From positions 248,001 to 312,000 of the forward strand of contig JAHBXN010000003.1 in the NCBI GenBank assembly GCA_019636475.1: 64,000 bases of DNA, given 5' to 3'. Source of the DNA: Phycisphaerae bacterium (lineage in GTDB: Bacteria; Planctomycetota; Phycisphaerae; UBA1845; UTPLA1). This document shows positions 1 through 7,270 of this stretch, piece after piece (position 1 is the stretch's first letter; every line of letters begins with the position of its first letter). Position numbers and translations under genes: made by a program. The notes below the pieces were generated by a model. It ran no database searches and had not been told where the DNA came from. It was given only the letters and a program-made list of their open reading frames with translations.

Positions 1-325
1 GTGCATCCACCAAGAGAAACGTGATCCGTTCGCAATCCGATAAACGTTCTTGAGCGATTTCCAAGACGTCCGGATCGACCTCGACAGTTACGACATTCGC
101 ACCGGTCGCGGCCACCAGTCCGGTGAGGCTCCCCGTGCCTGTGCCGACCTCCAGCACGCAATCCGTCGATTGCAGATCGGCCGACAACAGTAGCTTGTGC
201 ATGAGGTTGCGATCGATAAGAAAGCACTGACCGAAGCGCTTTTTGGGATGTCCGCCGTGCGCATCGAGCAGCGCTCGAATCTCGGACTGCGTCTGGAATG
301 CCGTTTCAAGCTGACGAGGGTCCAA
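1..325 (-). CDS. rsmA: Ribosomal RNA small subunit methyltransferase A (KsgA), N-terminal part
   Basis: This is the first 108 codons of the 16S rRNA adenine N6,N6-dimethyltransferase, which dimethylates two adjacent adenines near the 3' end of 16S rRNA during 30S maturation. The visible protein has the family hallmark PKKRFGQCFLIDRN (about residues 27-40), the SAM-binding motif I EVGTGTGSLT (about 62-71) and the acidic VEVDPD motif that binds the SAM ribose. The gene runs off the left edge, so the catalytic NxxY-type motif is not seen. The only sensible start in this frame is TTG at 325, with GGAG eight bases upstream. It diverges from the operon starting at 442. Confidence 0.93.
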   Translation of the reverse strand, partial: MDPRQLETAFQTQSEIRALLDAHGGHPKKRFGQCFLIDRNLMHKLLLSADLQSTDCVLEVGTGTGSLTGLVAATGANVVTVEVDPDVLEIAQERLSDCERITFLLVDA

Positions 326-351
326 CGTGCACGCTCCAATTCAGAAACCGA

Positions 352-359
352 ATTATAAT
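352..359. promoter_or_regulatory. Candidate shared -10 element between divergent genes
   Basis: The palindrome ATTATAAT lies in the 116-base gap between the divergent rsmA and HTH-like genes and reads as a TATAAT-type -10 box on both strands. No convincing -35 box is visible at 16-18 bases on either strand, so this is a weak call based on one element and its position. Confidence 0.3.
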
Positions 360-441
360 AGATCGAACTGTCCTGCCGAGATGAAATGATCGGAGACATC
401 TGGAACCATGCGTCGAGTGCGTCAACTTGTGGAGCCGCATC

Positions 442-918
442 ATGAAGTCAAATGAAGTGCTCAGGGAAGCCGCGGAAATCGTCGGTGTCAAAGCCCTCGC
501 CAGCGAGTTGAAACTCAGCCCGGCGCTGATTTACAAATGGTGCCAGGAAGCCGATCCGAGCGACCCCGACCTCAGTGGAGCACGCAATCCGCTGGACCGC
601 CTCAAAGAAATTGTCGACCTTACCGGGCATACCGCGGTGGTGAGTTGGCTTTGCCACGAAGCAGGCGGTTTCTTCGTGCACAATCCGGAGGCAAACTGCA
701 AGAACATCGACCACGACCTGCTACAATCCACCCGTCGATTGGTGCGAGCGTTCAGCGAGTTGCTGAACCAAGTCAGTGACGCCGTCGCCGACGATGGCGC
801 GATCGAACCGACCGAAGCCGATAGAATTCGAATTGAATGGGAGCGGTTGAAGACGACCGCTGAGACTTTCGTGGTCGCTTGTGAGCGCGGAATCTATCGC
901 CAGCATGGACGAAAATGA
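442..918 (+). CDS. Small helix-turn-helix-like DNA-binding protein
   Basis: A 158-residue soluble protein. Residues 1-35 (MKSNEVLREAAEIVG, then VKALASELKLSPALIYKWCQ) look like a helix-turn-helix in which the second helix SPALIYKW would contact DNA, resembling phage CII-type or transposase-type HTH regions. The segment NPLDRLKEIVDLTG and a following WLCHEAGGFFVHNP stretch form a second conserved-looking block, followed by a helical C-terminus with acidic residues. The ATG at 442 has GGAG seven bases upstream; a TTG at 427 is in frame but less likely. It is first in an operon of overlapping genes. I cannot name a target or function; a transcriptional regulator is inference. Confidence 0.7.
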   Translation: MKSNEVLREAAEIVGVKALASELKLSPALIYKWCQEADPSDPDLSGARNPLDRLKEIVDLTGHTAVVSWLCHEAGGFFVHNPEANCKNIDHDLLQSTRRLVRAFSELLNQVSDAVADDGAIEPTEADRIRIEWERLKTTAETFVVACERGIYRQHGRK

Positions 919-1334
919 TTCAACCTCCACAAATTCATCCGCTGAATTCGCGGAGCCGCGATCGGGATTCGGACCTGCGGCCGCGATTGTTTCGATCGCG
1001 ACGTCATTTCGTCATCGCCATCGTCTGTGCGCTTGTCTCCGGCCTGGCATGCGGAGAGCGCAACAATCGCAACGAAAGTTCACCCAGTATGTTCGTCTCC
1101 GGCCCTGAATTTAATCGGGGGCGAAATGACGGCCGACGCGATGCGAAATGGTCGTTGACCGACAAAAACGCATCATGGCTGTGGACCTGGATGGCGGACC
1201 AGCAATACCGCCAGGGCTACAAGGTCGGCTGGACTGAAGGTCGCGCCGAGGTTAAGTTCAATGAGGAGCAGAAGCGCGCAAAGCACGACACAAAAAGTGA
1301 AGACAGCGGTCCGCCAGCGAGCGGCGGCCTCTAA
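915..1334 (+). CDS. Small membrane-anchored or lipoprotein-like protein of unknown function
   Basis: A 139-residue protein whose ATG overlaps the previous stop codon by four bases (ATGA), so translation is probably coupled. The first 32 residues are basic, then one hydrophobic stretch (FVIAIVCALVSGLAC, about 33-47) ends in a Cys that could be a loosely matching lipobox. The rest is polar and charged, with an FNRGRNDGRRDAKW segment and a WMADQQYRQGYKVGWTEGR segment that look like short glycine/aromatic repeats. No known domain is recognised. The stop overlaps the start of the STAS gene. Confidence 0.6.
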   Translation: MIQPPQIHPLNSRSRDRDSDLRPRLFRSRRHFVIAIVCALVSGLACGERNNRNESSPSMFVSGPEFNRGRNDGRRDAKWSLTDKNASWLWTWMADQQYRQGYKVGWTEGRAEVKFNEEQKRAKHDTKSEDSGPPASGGL

Positions 1335-1735
1335 TGCCCAGGCCCCCAATACCCCCCACCGGCAACCGCGACGACAGAGATGTCCGAGGGATCTCACAGC
1401 CTATGTCCACGCCCCACTCACGGATCGGTGATTGTTGGCTCTTTGAGCCGATTGGAACTATCGACCATGATTCGCCGCTCGCCGAAGAAATCGGCCGACT
1501 GCTTGACGAAGGACGCCCTCGTATCGTGCTCGATCTGTCGAGCGTTCAGATGATCACGTCGGCGGGACTGGGACTACTGGTTCAATTGACGGCTCGAGCC
1601 AACTCGCAGGGTGCCCGATTCGTGCTCACCTCACCATCGCCCTTCGTGCAGGGCGTGCTTCAGATAACACGGCTCATCCGATTCTTCGAGATTCACCCGT
1701 CGCGGGCGGACGCGATGTCGGCCGTCAACGCATGA
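1334..1735 (+). CDS. STAS-domain protein, anti-sigma-factor antagonist type
   Basis: A STAS fold protein of the SpoIIAA/RsbV family. Such proteins bind an anti-sigma factor kinase and release a sigma factor, and they are switched by phosphorylation of a Ser. The strand-loop-helix LDLSSVQMITSAGLGLL (about residues 66-82) holds the Ser (Ser76 counted from 1334) that aligns with the phosphorylated Ser of RsbV. The start at 1334 overlaps the previous stop; a second ATG at 1403 would remove a 23-residue non-conserved leader and is equally possible. No kinase or phosphatase partner lies next to it, so the regulated pathway is unknown. Confidence 0.8.
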   Translation: MPRPPIPPTGNRDDRDVRGISQPMSTPHSRIGDCWLFEPIGTIDHDSPLAEEIGRLLDEGRPRIVLDLSSVQMITSAGLGLLVQLTARANSQGARFVLTSPSPFVQGVLQITRLIRFFEIHPSRADAMSAVNA

Positions 1736-1807
1736 GCGGCAGCCAGCGTGCAGCCCATTCCGACATCGACGATTGCATGCCGAGCCTCCCCGCCGAAGGA
1801 AATTCCA

Positions 1808-2716
1808 ATGAAACACTCCAGCTTGGTTATCATCGGGTTCGTCTGCCTGATGATTTTGTCGTATTCCACGGGCTGCGCGCGTGAGCCCGTCCGCGCCTTC
1901 GACGTGGACTGGCGCAACAATGTCGAGTACCTGAATCGCGACAACGCGGCGCCACTCAGGATGGATATCGCGATGCCCCGGGGCAGTTCGAAGCCGGCTC
2001 CTGCGGTCGTCTGGATTCACGGCGGTGCATGGGCTTACGGTTCAAAAAACTTCATGCGGCCGCTGACCAAATTCACGGCATCGCTTGGATACGTTTCTGC
2101 AACTGTGCAGTACCGTCTCGTAAATAAGAAAACGGGCGTTCGATTTCCAGATCCCGTGCAGGATGTCGCGGCCGCCGTCCGATTTCTTCGAAAGAACGCG
2201 GCAGAGTACGGAATCGACCCGGATCGCATCGCGATCGGCGGCGAATCGGCTGGTGGTCATCTTGCGCTGATGGCCGGGTTGTGCCGCGATCAGGCGATCA
2301 TCGGCACGGAACCTTACCCGGATGTTTCGTCGAATGTCTCGGGCATCATCAACCTGTACGGACCGACGGATCTTCGATTGCTACTGACCGGAGCCTGGTG
2401 GGTGAAAATCGTCGCGCGTGACCTCGTCGGCTGCGAGATCGGCGAGGATCCATCAAAGTGGGACGCCGCATCGCCAATCACTCATGTGCGCGAGGACGGC
2501 CCGCCCATTCTCACGCTTCATGGCACGCTTGATAGCGTCGTTCCCTATTCGCAGGCGAAATCACTTGTGAGTGCATGCAATGAGAAACACGCTCGCCACA
2601 CGCTCGGCCGCGTACCCATTTCCGAGCATGCCTGGGTCGCAATTCCACGCGGCACCGTAAACACCAGCACCCTGCCGATCATCGCCAATTTCCTGGGACA
2701 GATATTCGGATTGTGA
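1808..2716 (+). CDS. Lipoprotein alpha/beta hydrolase (carboxylesterase-type)
   Basis: A 302-residue secreted esterase-like hydrolase. The N-terminus is a lipoprotein signal (hydrophobic residues 5-19, lipobox STGC, lipidated Cys23). The hydrolase domain shows the oxyanion-hole motif HGGAW (71-75), the nucleophile elbow GESAGGH (Ser147), an acid in the segment GTLDSVVPY and a final His in SEHAW, the order expected for the acetyl-esterase/feruloyl-esterase-like (BD-FAE, COG0657) group. ATG at 1808 is preceded by GAAGGA; an in-frame start at 1748 lies further upstream without a good ribosome site. The substrate is unknown. It ends facing the universal stress gene. Confidence 0.85.
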   Translation: MKHSSLVIIGFVCLMILSYSTGCAREPVRAFDVDWRNNVEYLNRDNAAPLRMDIAMPRGSSKPAPAVVWIHGGAWAYGSKNFMRPLTKFTASLGYVSATVQYRLVNKKTGVRFPDPVQDVAAAVRFLRKNAAEYGIDPDRIAIGGESAGGHLALMAGLCRDQAIIGTEPYPDVSSNVSGIINLYGPTDLRLLLTGAWWVKIVARDLVGCEIGEDPSKWDAASPITHVREDGPPILTLHGTLDSVVPYSQAKSLVSACNEKHARHTLGRVPISEHAWVAIPRGTVNTSTLPIIANFLGQIFGL

Positions 2717-2718
2717 AA

Positions 2719-2739
2719 AAACCGGATGCAGCTCGGTTT
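2719..2739 (-). terminator. Candidate intrinsic terminator after the universal stress gene
   Basis: Read on the minus strand, AAACCG and CGGTTT form a 6-bp stem with a 9-base loop, followed by a run of T (the A-run at 2716-2721 on the plus strand). It lies in the 33-base gap between two convergent genes and could stop transcription from the right; the stem is short. Confidence 0.5.
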
Positions 2740-2749
2740 AGGGAGACTA

Positions 2750-3220
2750 TCAAGGCATGACGAATTCGTGTTCCGGGTGCCGAATCGTCAGCACCGGACA
2801 AGGTGCCTTCCGCACAATTTTCTCGGCGACCGATCCGAGCAGGACGTGATGAAGCCCGCTCCGGCCATGCGTGCCGATGACGATTAAATCGATCGTTTTC
2901 TCCCTCGCATACCGGATGATCTCCATGAACGGGCGGCCAGACAGCACTTCCGTCACCATCGGCGCCTTCAGATCGGCCAGTTGTGCCTGAACGAATCTCT
3001 GCATCTCCGATTCGGCGATCTCCATCAGTTCATTGATGGACGGGCCGATCGGAACGGTATTCGGCGCGACTGCGGTCCAGTAGATCGACGCTTCATCCAC
3101 GATGTGCAGGACATGCAGTTCCGCCTTGAAACTCTCGGCGAACGACCGTGCATACTTCAACGCCTGAAGCGACAAATCAGAAAAATCGGTCGGAAACAGC
3201 ACGCGGGTCAGCGAAATCAT
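2750..3220 (-). CDS. Universal stress protein, UspA family
   Basis: A 156-residue single-domain Usp protein. It starts with the typical beta strand RVLFPTDFSDLSLQAL and ends with the ATP-binding signature GTHGRSGLHHVLLGSVAEKIV, matching the G-2x-G-9x-G-S pattern of ATP-binding Usp proteins, followed by PCPVLTIR. Members act as small stress-responsive nucleotide-binding proteins in the cytoplasm; their partners vary. It stands alone, convergent with the esterase and divergent from lipA. The start ATG at 3220 is preceded by GAAGGAGG on its strand. Confidence 0.92.
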   Translation of the reverse strand: MISLTRVLFPTDFSDLSLQALKYARSFAESFKAELHVLHIVDEASIYWTAVAPNTVPIGPSINELMEIAESEMQRFVQAQLADLKAPMVTEVLSGRPFMEIIRYAREKTIDLIVIGTHGRSGLHHVLLGSVAEKIVRKAPCPVLTIRHPEHEFVMP

Positions 3221-3404
3221 GGCCAGCCTCCTTCGACGCAGCAGCCGATTCCCTCTCCCCCGTTGTAACTTACGCTATTCGCACGAACTGGTAAACGGAA
3301 TATAATACCGGCATCCAGGATGGCTCCGGCTGCATCGCCGATCATGTCGGCTTTTGGGGCGGAAGCCGATCAGTTTCCACCAGTGCACGCGCGGATCCCG
3401 ACAC

Positions 3405-4310
3405 ATGCAGCTCAATGTCATCGAAAATCCCGAATACCCTGCACGCCGACTACCGCCATGGCTGAAACGGCCGTTGCCGACCGGCGATGTCCTGCTTAAC
3501 ACGCGCCGGATTGTGGAACGGAGTCGAGTCGCCACTGTCTGCGAAGAGGCACGCTGCCCGAACCTGTCTGAATGCTGGTCGCATCGCCATGCAACTTTCA
3601 TGATTCTGGGCGATCTGTGTACCCGGCGATGCCATTTCTGCTCGGTCGCGACGGCGAAACCTCTGCCTCCCGAAGCTGACGAGCCCGAACGTCTCGCCAC
3701 CGCGGTTGCCGAATTGGGCCTGAAGCATGTGGTGATTACCGCCGTGGCCCGTGACGACCTCGACGATGAAGGCGCAGGGCACTTCGCAGAGTGCATCCGC
3801 GCCATTCGACGAACTTCACCGGGCTGCGCAATCGAGATTCTGCCCGCCGATTTCCACGCGCGCGACGACTGCCTCCAAACGGTCTGCAATGCTGGGCCGG
3901 ATATTTATAATCACAACCAGGAAACAGTCGAGCGACTGTCGCCAGCCATTCGACCGGCCGCGCGATATCGGCGCACTCTCGACGTGCTGCGAAAGGCAAA
4001 AGAAATCCTTCCCCATGTCTTCACAAAAAGCGGCCTGATGGTGGGTCTCGGCGAAACGCGGGATGAGCTACACCAGGCAATGCGCGATCTGCGAGCCGTC
4101 GATGTCGATATTCTCACGGTTGGGCAGTATCTTCGGCCCTCTGTGAAACACGCGCCGGTCATCCGCTATTACCCACCCGATGAGTTCGACGAGATCGCCG
4201 CAGAAGCGCGGGACATCGGATTCAAGGCCGTTGCGTCTGGACCGTTCGTTCGCTCCAGCTACAATGCAGCCGAGGTTTACGAAGCCATTAATCAACGACG
4301 AGGACGATAG
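3405..4310 (+). CDS. lipA: Lipoyl synthase
   Basis: A radical-SAM enzyme that inserts two sulfur atoms into protein-bound octanoyl groups to give lipoate for 2-oxoacid dehydrogenases and the glycine cleavage system. Both [4Fe-4S] sites are present: the auxiliary cluster Cys46, Cys51 and Cys57 (CEEARCPNLSEC) and the radical-SAM triad Cys72, Cys76 and Cys79 (CTRRCHFC). The C-terminal RSSYNAAE supplies the Ser ligand typical of LipA. I chose ATG 3405 (301 residues), which is the usual family length; a TTG at 3354 is in frame but adds an unconserved leader. tmk follows with one base between stop and start. Confidence 0.96.
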   Translation: MQLNVIENPEYPARRLPPWLKRPLPTGDVLLNTRRIVERSRVATVCEEARCPNLSECWSHRHATFMILGDLCTRRCHFCSVATAKPLPPEADEPERLATAVAELGLKHVVITAVARDDLDDEGAGHFAECIRAIRRTSPGCAIEILPADFHARDDCLQTVCNAGPDIYNHNQETVERLSPAIRPAARYRRTLDVLRKAKEILPHVFTKSGLMVGLGETRDELHQAMRDLRAVDVDILTVGQYLRPSVKHAPVIRYYPPDEFDEIAAEARDIGFKAVASGPFVRSSYNAAEVYEAINQRRGR

Positions 4311-4311
4311 C

Positions 4312-5013
4312 TTGTCCACCAAGACCGCGTATGAACGACTTCGCGGAAGGTTTCTCGTACTAGACGGCGTAGACGGGGCCGGTAAGGGCGCACAACTCGA
4401 ACGAATTCAGGCGGGTCTGGAAGCGGCCGGCGTCGATTTCATCCGCACGCGCGATCCGGGCGGCACCGTGATCGGTGATCGCATAAGACACGTCCTTCTC
4501 GATTACGATCTTTCCGAAATGGACATCCATTGCGAGACGCTGCTGTTCATGGCGTCGCGCGCGCAGCTGGTGCGAGATGTCATTAGTCCGGCACTGGCCG
4601 AAGGTGTTACCGTGCTCGGCGATCGCTATGTGTCCGCCACATGCGCCTATCAGGGTGCCGCCGGCTACGACCCGAGGCGCGTCGTCGAACTGGCCCGGTT
4701 TGCCATCGACGATGTCTGGCCGCACCTCACGATCATTCTGGACATGCCGCCGGATGAGGCATTCAAACGCACGAATCGCAAGTCTCCGGCCCAGCGAAAA
4801 TCAGTCGCCGGACGCGGTCAGACGATGCTCTTTCACGATGTGCATACCGACGCAATGGAAGCCAGACCGATTGAATTCCACGAGCGCGTGCGATCGCTCT
4901 TCATCGAACTGCCCGCGATATACCCCGCGCCGGTCGTTGTTGTCGACGGCGTCGGCACGGTTGACGAAGTTCACAACCGGATTCTGGGTGCTCTCACGAA
5001 TGCAGCTCTCTGA
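4312..5013 (+). CDS. tmk: Thymidylate kinase
   Basis: A 233-residue dTMP kinase, which phosphorylates dTMP to dTDP for DNA synthesis. Motifs in order are the P-loop LDGVDGAGKGAQ (with Gly-Ala where many family members have Ser/Thr after the Lys), RDPGGT for the dTMP site, and the DRYVSATCAYQGAAG segment that contacts the base. The LID region carries basic residues (RKSPAQRKSVAGRG). TTG 4312 is preferred because lipA ends at 4310 and AGGA sits seven bases upstream; no ATG is better placed. The 3' end overlaps holB by 14 bases, so the two are probably translationally coupled. Confidence 0.93.
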   Translation: MSTKTAYERLRGRFLVLDGVDGAGKGAQLERIQAGLEAAGVDFIRTRDPGGTVIGDRIRHVLLDYDLSEMDIHCETLLFMASRAQLVRDVISPALAEGVTVLGDRYVSATCAYQGAAGYDPRRVVELARFAIDDVWPHLTIILDMPPDEAFKRTNRKSPAQRKSVAGRGQTMLFHDVHTDAMEARPIEFHERVRSLFIELPAIYPAPVVVVDGVGTVDEVHNRILGALTNAAL

Positions 5014-6154
5014 CGTCCTCCATCAAAACGCCGCGCACGGCCGGATTCAAAGGGCCATGTCCGCCCGGCGCATGCCCCATGCCTATCTTTTCACGGGTCC
5101 CGAAGGCATCGGCAAGGAAATGTTGGCTGTCCGCCTTGCGACTGTGCTGCTGTGCGAATCGCCTCGTCGGATTGAACCACCCGCCTCACTCGCCTTGCCG
5201 GATCTCAATTCATGGCAGGATGCCTGCGGTCGATGCGTCGACTGCGAGTTGATGCAGGCCGGCAATCACCCTGATTTCCATCGCATCCATCGAACGCTCA
5301 ACAGGCTGCATCCGGATCGAGAGGTTCAGAAACGCAAGGCGACCGAACTGGGAATCGACGTCATCCGCCACTTTCTCATCGACAAGGCCGGACTCAGTCC
5401 CAGCCGCGGCCGAGCCAAAATATTCGTCATCGTGGACGGCGATCGACTCAACGCAAACTCGCAGAACGCGATGCTGAAGACGCTTGAGGAACCGCCCGAA
5501 CACAGCTACATCATTCTCCTCTCGACCTCCGGCGATCTTCTCCTGGACACGACACGCTCGAGATGCCACCAGATCGGCTTCAGGAATCTGCCCACGCAAT
5601 TTGTTCGCGAGTTTCTGATGACCGAACACGGTGCGGACGCCGCAACGGCCAACTTCCTGGCCGAGCTCTCACAAGGCAGTCCCGGCCGCGCATCACAGCT
5701 GTTGAATCTGGGAATCGCCGAACATGTGGAGCCGGTGGTCGCCGCCATGGCAAATGCTCCGGGCGATCCGCTCGCGTTCGCATCGTTCCTGGTTGATCTT
5801 TCAAAGAAGCTCGCTGTCGCTTTTCGTTTGCTCGGCAAAGATGACGACGTCGACGACGATGAAACAGCCGACCTCAATACCAGCAGGCTCGGGCAGACAT
5901 ACACGCTGGCGATCGTTGGGTGCTTGCTGCGGGATGTCCAGCGAATGGCAATGGGTGTTGCGGCGGCCTCCCTGCCCGGGTCCGCCACGCTTCGATCCAT
6001 TGCCTCCCACCGCGATCCCCGCTCAATTCGAACGGCGATTCAGGCCGTCGCATCGGCCGAGTCTCAGATTCATCGCAATGCACAGGCGCAGTTGGTCTTC
6101 GATGTCGCATCACTCGCCACGGCGGATGCACTCGGCCCACCGGTTGGCGTCTGA
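5000..6154 (+). CDS. holB: DNA polymerase III delta-prime subunit
   Basis: A 384-residue clamp-loader subunit that helps open and load the sliding clamp at the replication fork. It has a decayed Walker A (GPEGIGKE), as usual for the non-ATP-binding delta-prime subunit, a zinc-module CGRCVDC with neighbouring Cys residues, and the highly conserved block NAMLKTLEEPPEHSYIILLS followed by a TRSRCHQIGF segment. A C-terminal helical part follows. ATG 5000 lies inside the 3' end of tmk. The tmk-holB pairing is common across bacteria and supports the call. Confidence 0.93.
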   Translation: MQLSDVLHQNAAHGRIQRAMSARRMPHAYLFTGPEGIGKEMLAVRLATVLLCESPRRIEPPASLALPDLNSWQDACGRCVDCELMQAGNHPDFHRIHRTLNRLHPDREVQKRKATELGIDVIRHFLIDKAGLSPSRGRAKIFVIVDGDRLNANSQNAMLKTLEEPPEHSYIILLSTSGDLLLDTTRSRCHQIGFRNLPTQFVREFLMTEHGADAATANFLAELSQGSPGRASQLLNLGIAEHVEPVVAAMANAPGDPLAFASFLVDLSKKLAVAFRLLGKDDDVDDDETADLNTSRLGQTYTLAIVGCLLRDVQRMAMGVAAASLPGSATLRSIASHRDPRSIRTAIQAVASAESQIHRNAQAQLVFDVASLATADALGPPVGV

Positions 6155-6246
6155 CCTCCCGCGGCAATCTGAATTCGGGAACTCTGCACTTTCCAAATCC
6201 GGCTGAATTCTACTGGGGATTGATTATCATGGAGGGGGAGTAGCCT

Positions 6247-7158
6247 ATGCCGGAGCCAGGTCAAGAACTCTCTGCCTCGCTTTCGTTCGACCTTTCACGC
6301 GCGTCACTGTTTAATCATGATGTCTTTCGGCCGTTCCGCGTAAGCAGTTATCAGCCACTAAGTGATGCCATCACGACCCGGTTGCTGACACCGGATACGC
6401 CGGTACTTGTGTCAGAGATCTCTCCAACTCCCGTCGCGTTAATCACGACACAGATGGCATACCACCACGTCGCACAAGGAGAAATCGCCGGCCACCCCTG
6501 GCTGGTGTCTTTCTGAGTGGTTTGCAATTCCGGGGTCAGTATGATCCCTCTCATTGACGGCCGAATTCATCACTTCGGGCATCGTGGACTTTACAATGGT
6601 CTCTCAATTCTGGGGGACCATCGCACCGGGTCCTACTGGGATCATATCACCGGCGAGTGCGTCCACGGGCCGCTTCAAGGACATCGGATGCAGACCGGCC
6701 CGCTGATACACACCACCGCCGGACGAGCAGTCGACGACAATTACAAAACAGTGCTTGCCGTCTCGCGGCCCGGACTATTCGGGCGATGCATGGGTCGAAT
6801 TGCTGAATGGACGAGGCTCACTCGCCGAGGCTTTCTGCCGCCAGGCTTCCGCCGGACGATGGGGCCGGTCGATGCGCGTCTACCTGAAATGCAACTCGGA
6901 CTGGGAGTCTGGACTGATCGCGTCCAACGCTTCTATCCAATCGAAGACATTGCGTCGCATCCGGATGGAGCATTAGCCGATTTCGTGGACCCTCATGATA
7001 TCATCGTTGGAATAGACCTTCGCACACGCATCCCCTATGCGGAGTACGCGAATCATCGAACCGACTCCACCGGACCTCGACGACGACCGATGCAACTCAT
7101 GACCCGCTGGTACGGCTTCTGCCTTACATTTCCGGATTGCGAAATTTACCGGCGGTGA
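6247..7158 (+). CDS. DUF3179 family protein with in-frame UGA, candidate selenoprotein
   Basis: One continuous 303-codon frame interrupted by a single TGA (6514-6516, codon 90). Both halves match DUF3179: before the stop AYHHVAQGEIAGHPWLVSF, after it VVCNSG, then DGRIHHFGHRGLYNG, HRTGSYWDHITGECVHGPL and the closing WYGFCLTFPDCEIY. In the family the position of the TGA is the first Cys of a CxxC (typical form TYCPLC), so the product would read UxxC. ATG 6247 has GGGGGAG just upstream. A SECIS-like hairpin follows the TGA. DUF3179 has no assigned biochemical role; a redox role for the CxxC/UxxC is inference. If UGA is not read as selenocysteine, the product would be a useless 89-residue fragment. 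Confidence 0.8.
6525..6556 (+). promoter_or_regulatory. Candidate bacterial SECIS hairpin downstream of the in-frame UGA
   Basis: The transcript can fold as follows: lower stem 6525-6528 with 6553-6556 (CAAU/AUUG), an internal loop 6529-6531/6549-6552, an upper stem of seven pairs 6532-6538 with 6542-6548 (GGGGUCA/UGAUCCC, one G-U), and an apical loop GUA at 6539-6541. The loop starts with G and lies 22 bases after the UGA. This fits the published general model of bacterial SECIS elements (short apical loop with an early G, roughly 16-37 bases from UGA). The folding was done by eye. Confidence 0.6.
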
Positions 7159-7270
7159 GTTCAGGATGCGGAGTTCGCGCCTGTTCCCATGAAGGCCGTT
7201 CAAAGCAGCGGGGGCGAGTGCCAATTGCACCCGCCCCCGTGAGTCAATTCAATTGGCTGTCGGTTCGAGC

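Noticed and set aside
6514-6516. The TGA read as an ordinary stop giving two genes or a pseudogene
   Set aside because: Frame, family similarity and order continue across the codon without shift or further damage, and the position matches a conserved Cys. A recent nonsense mutation cannot be fully excluded.
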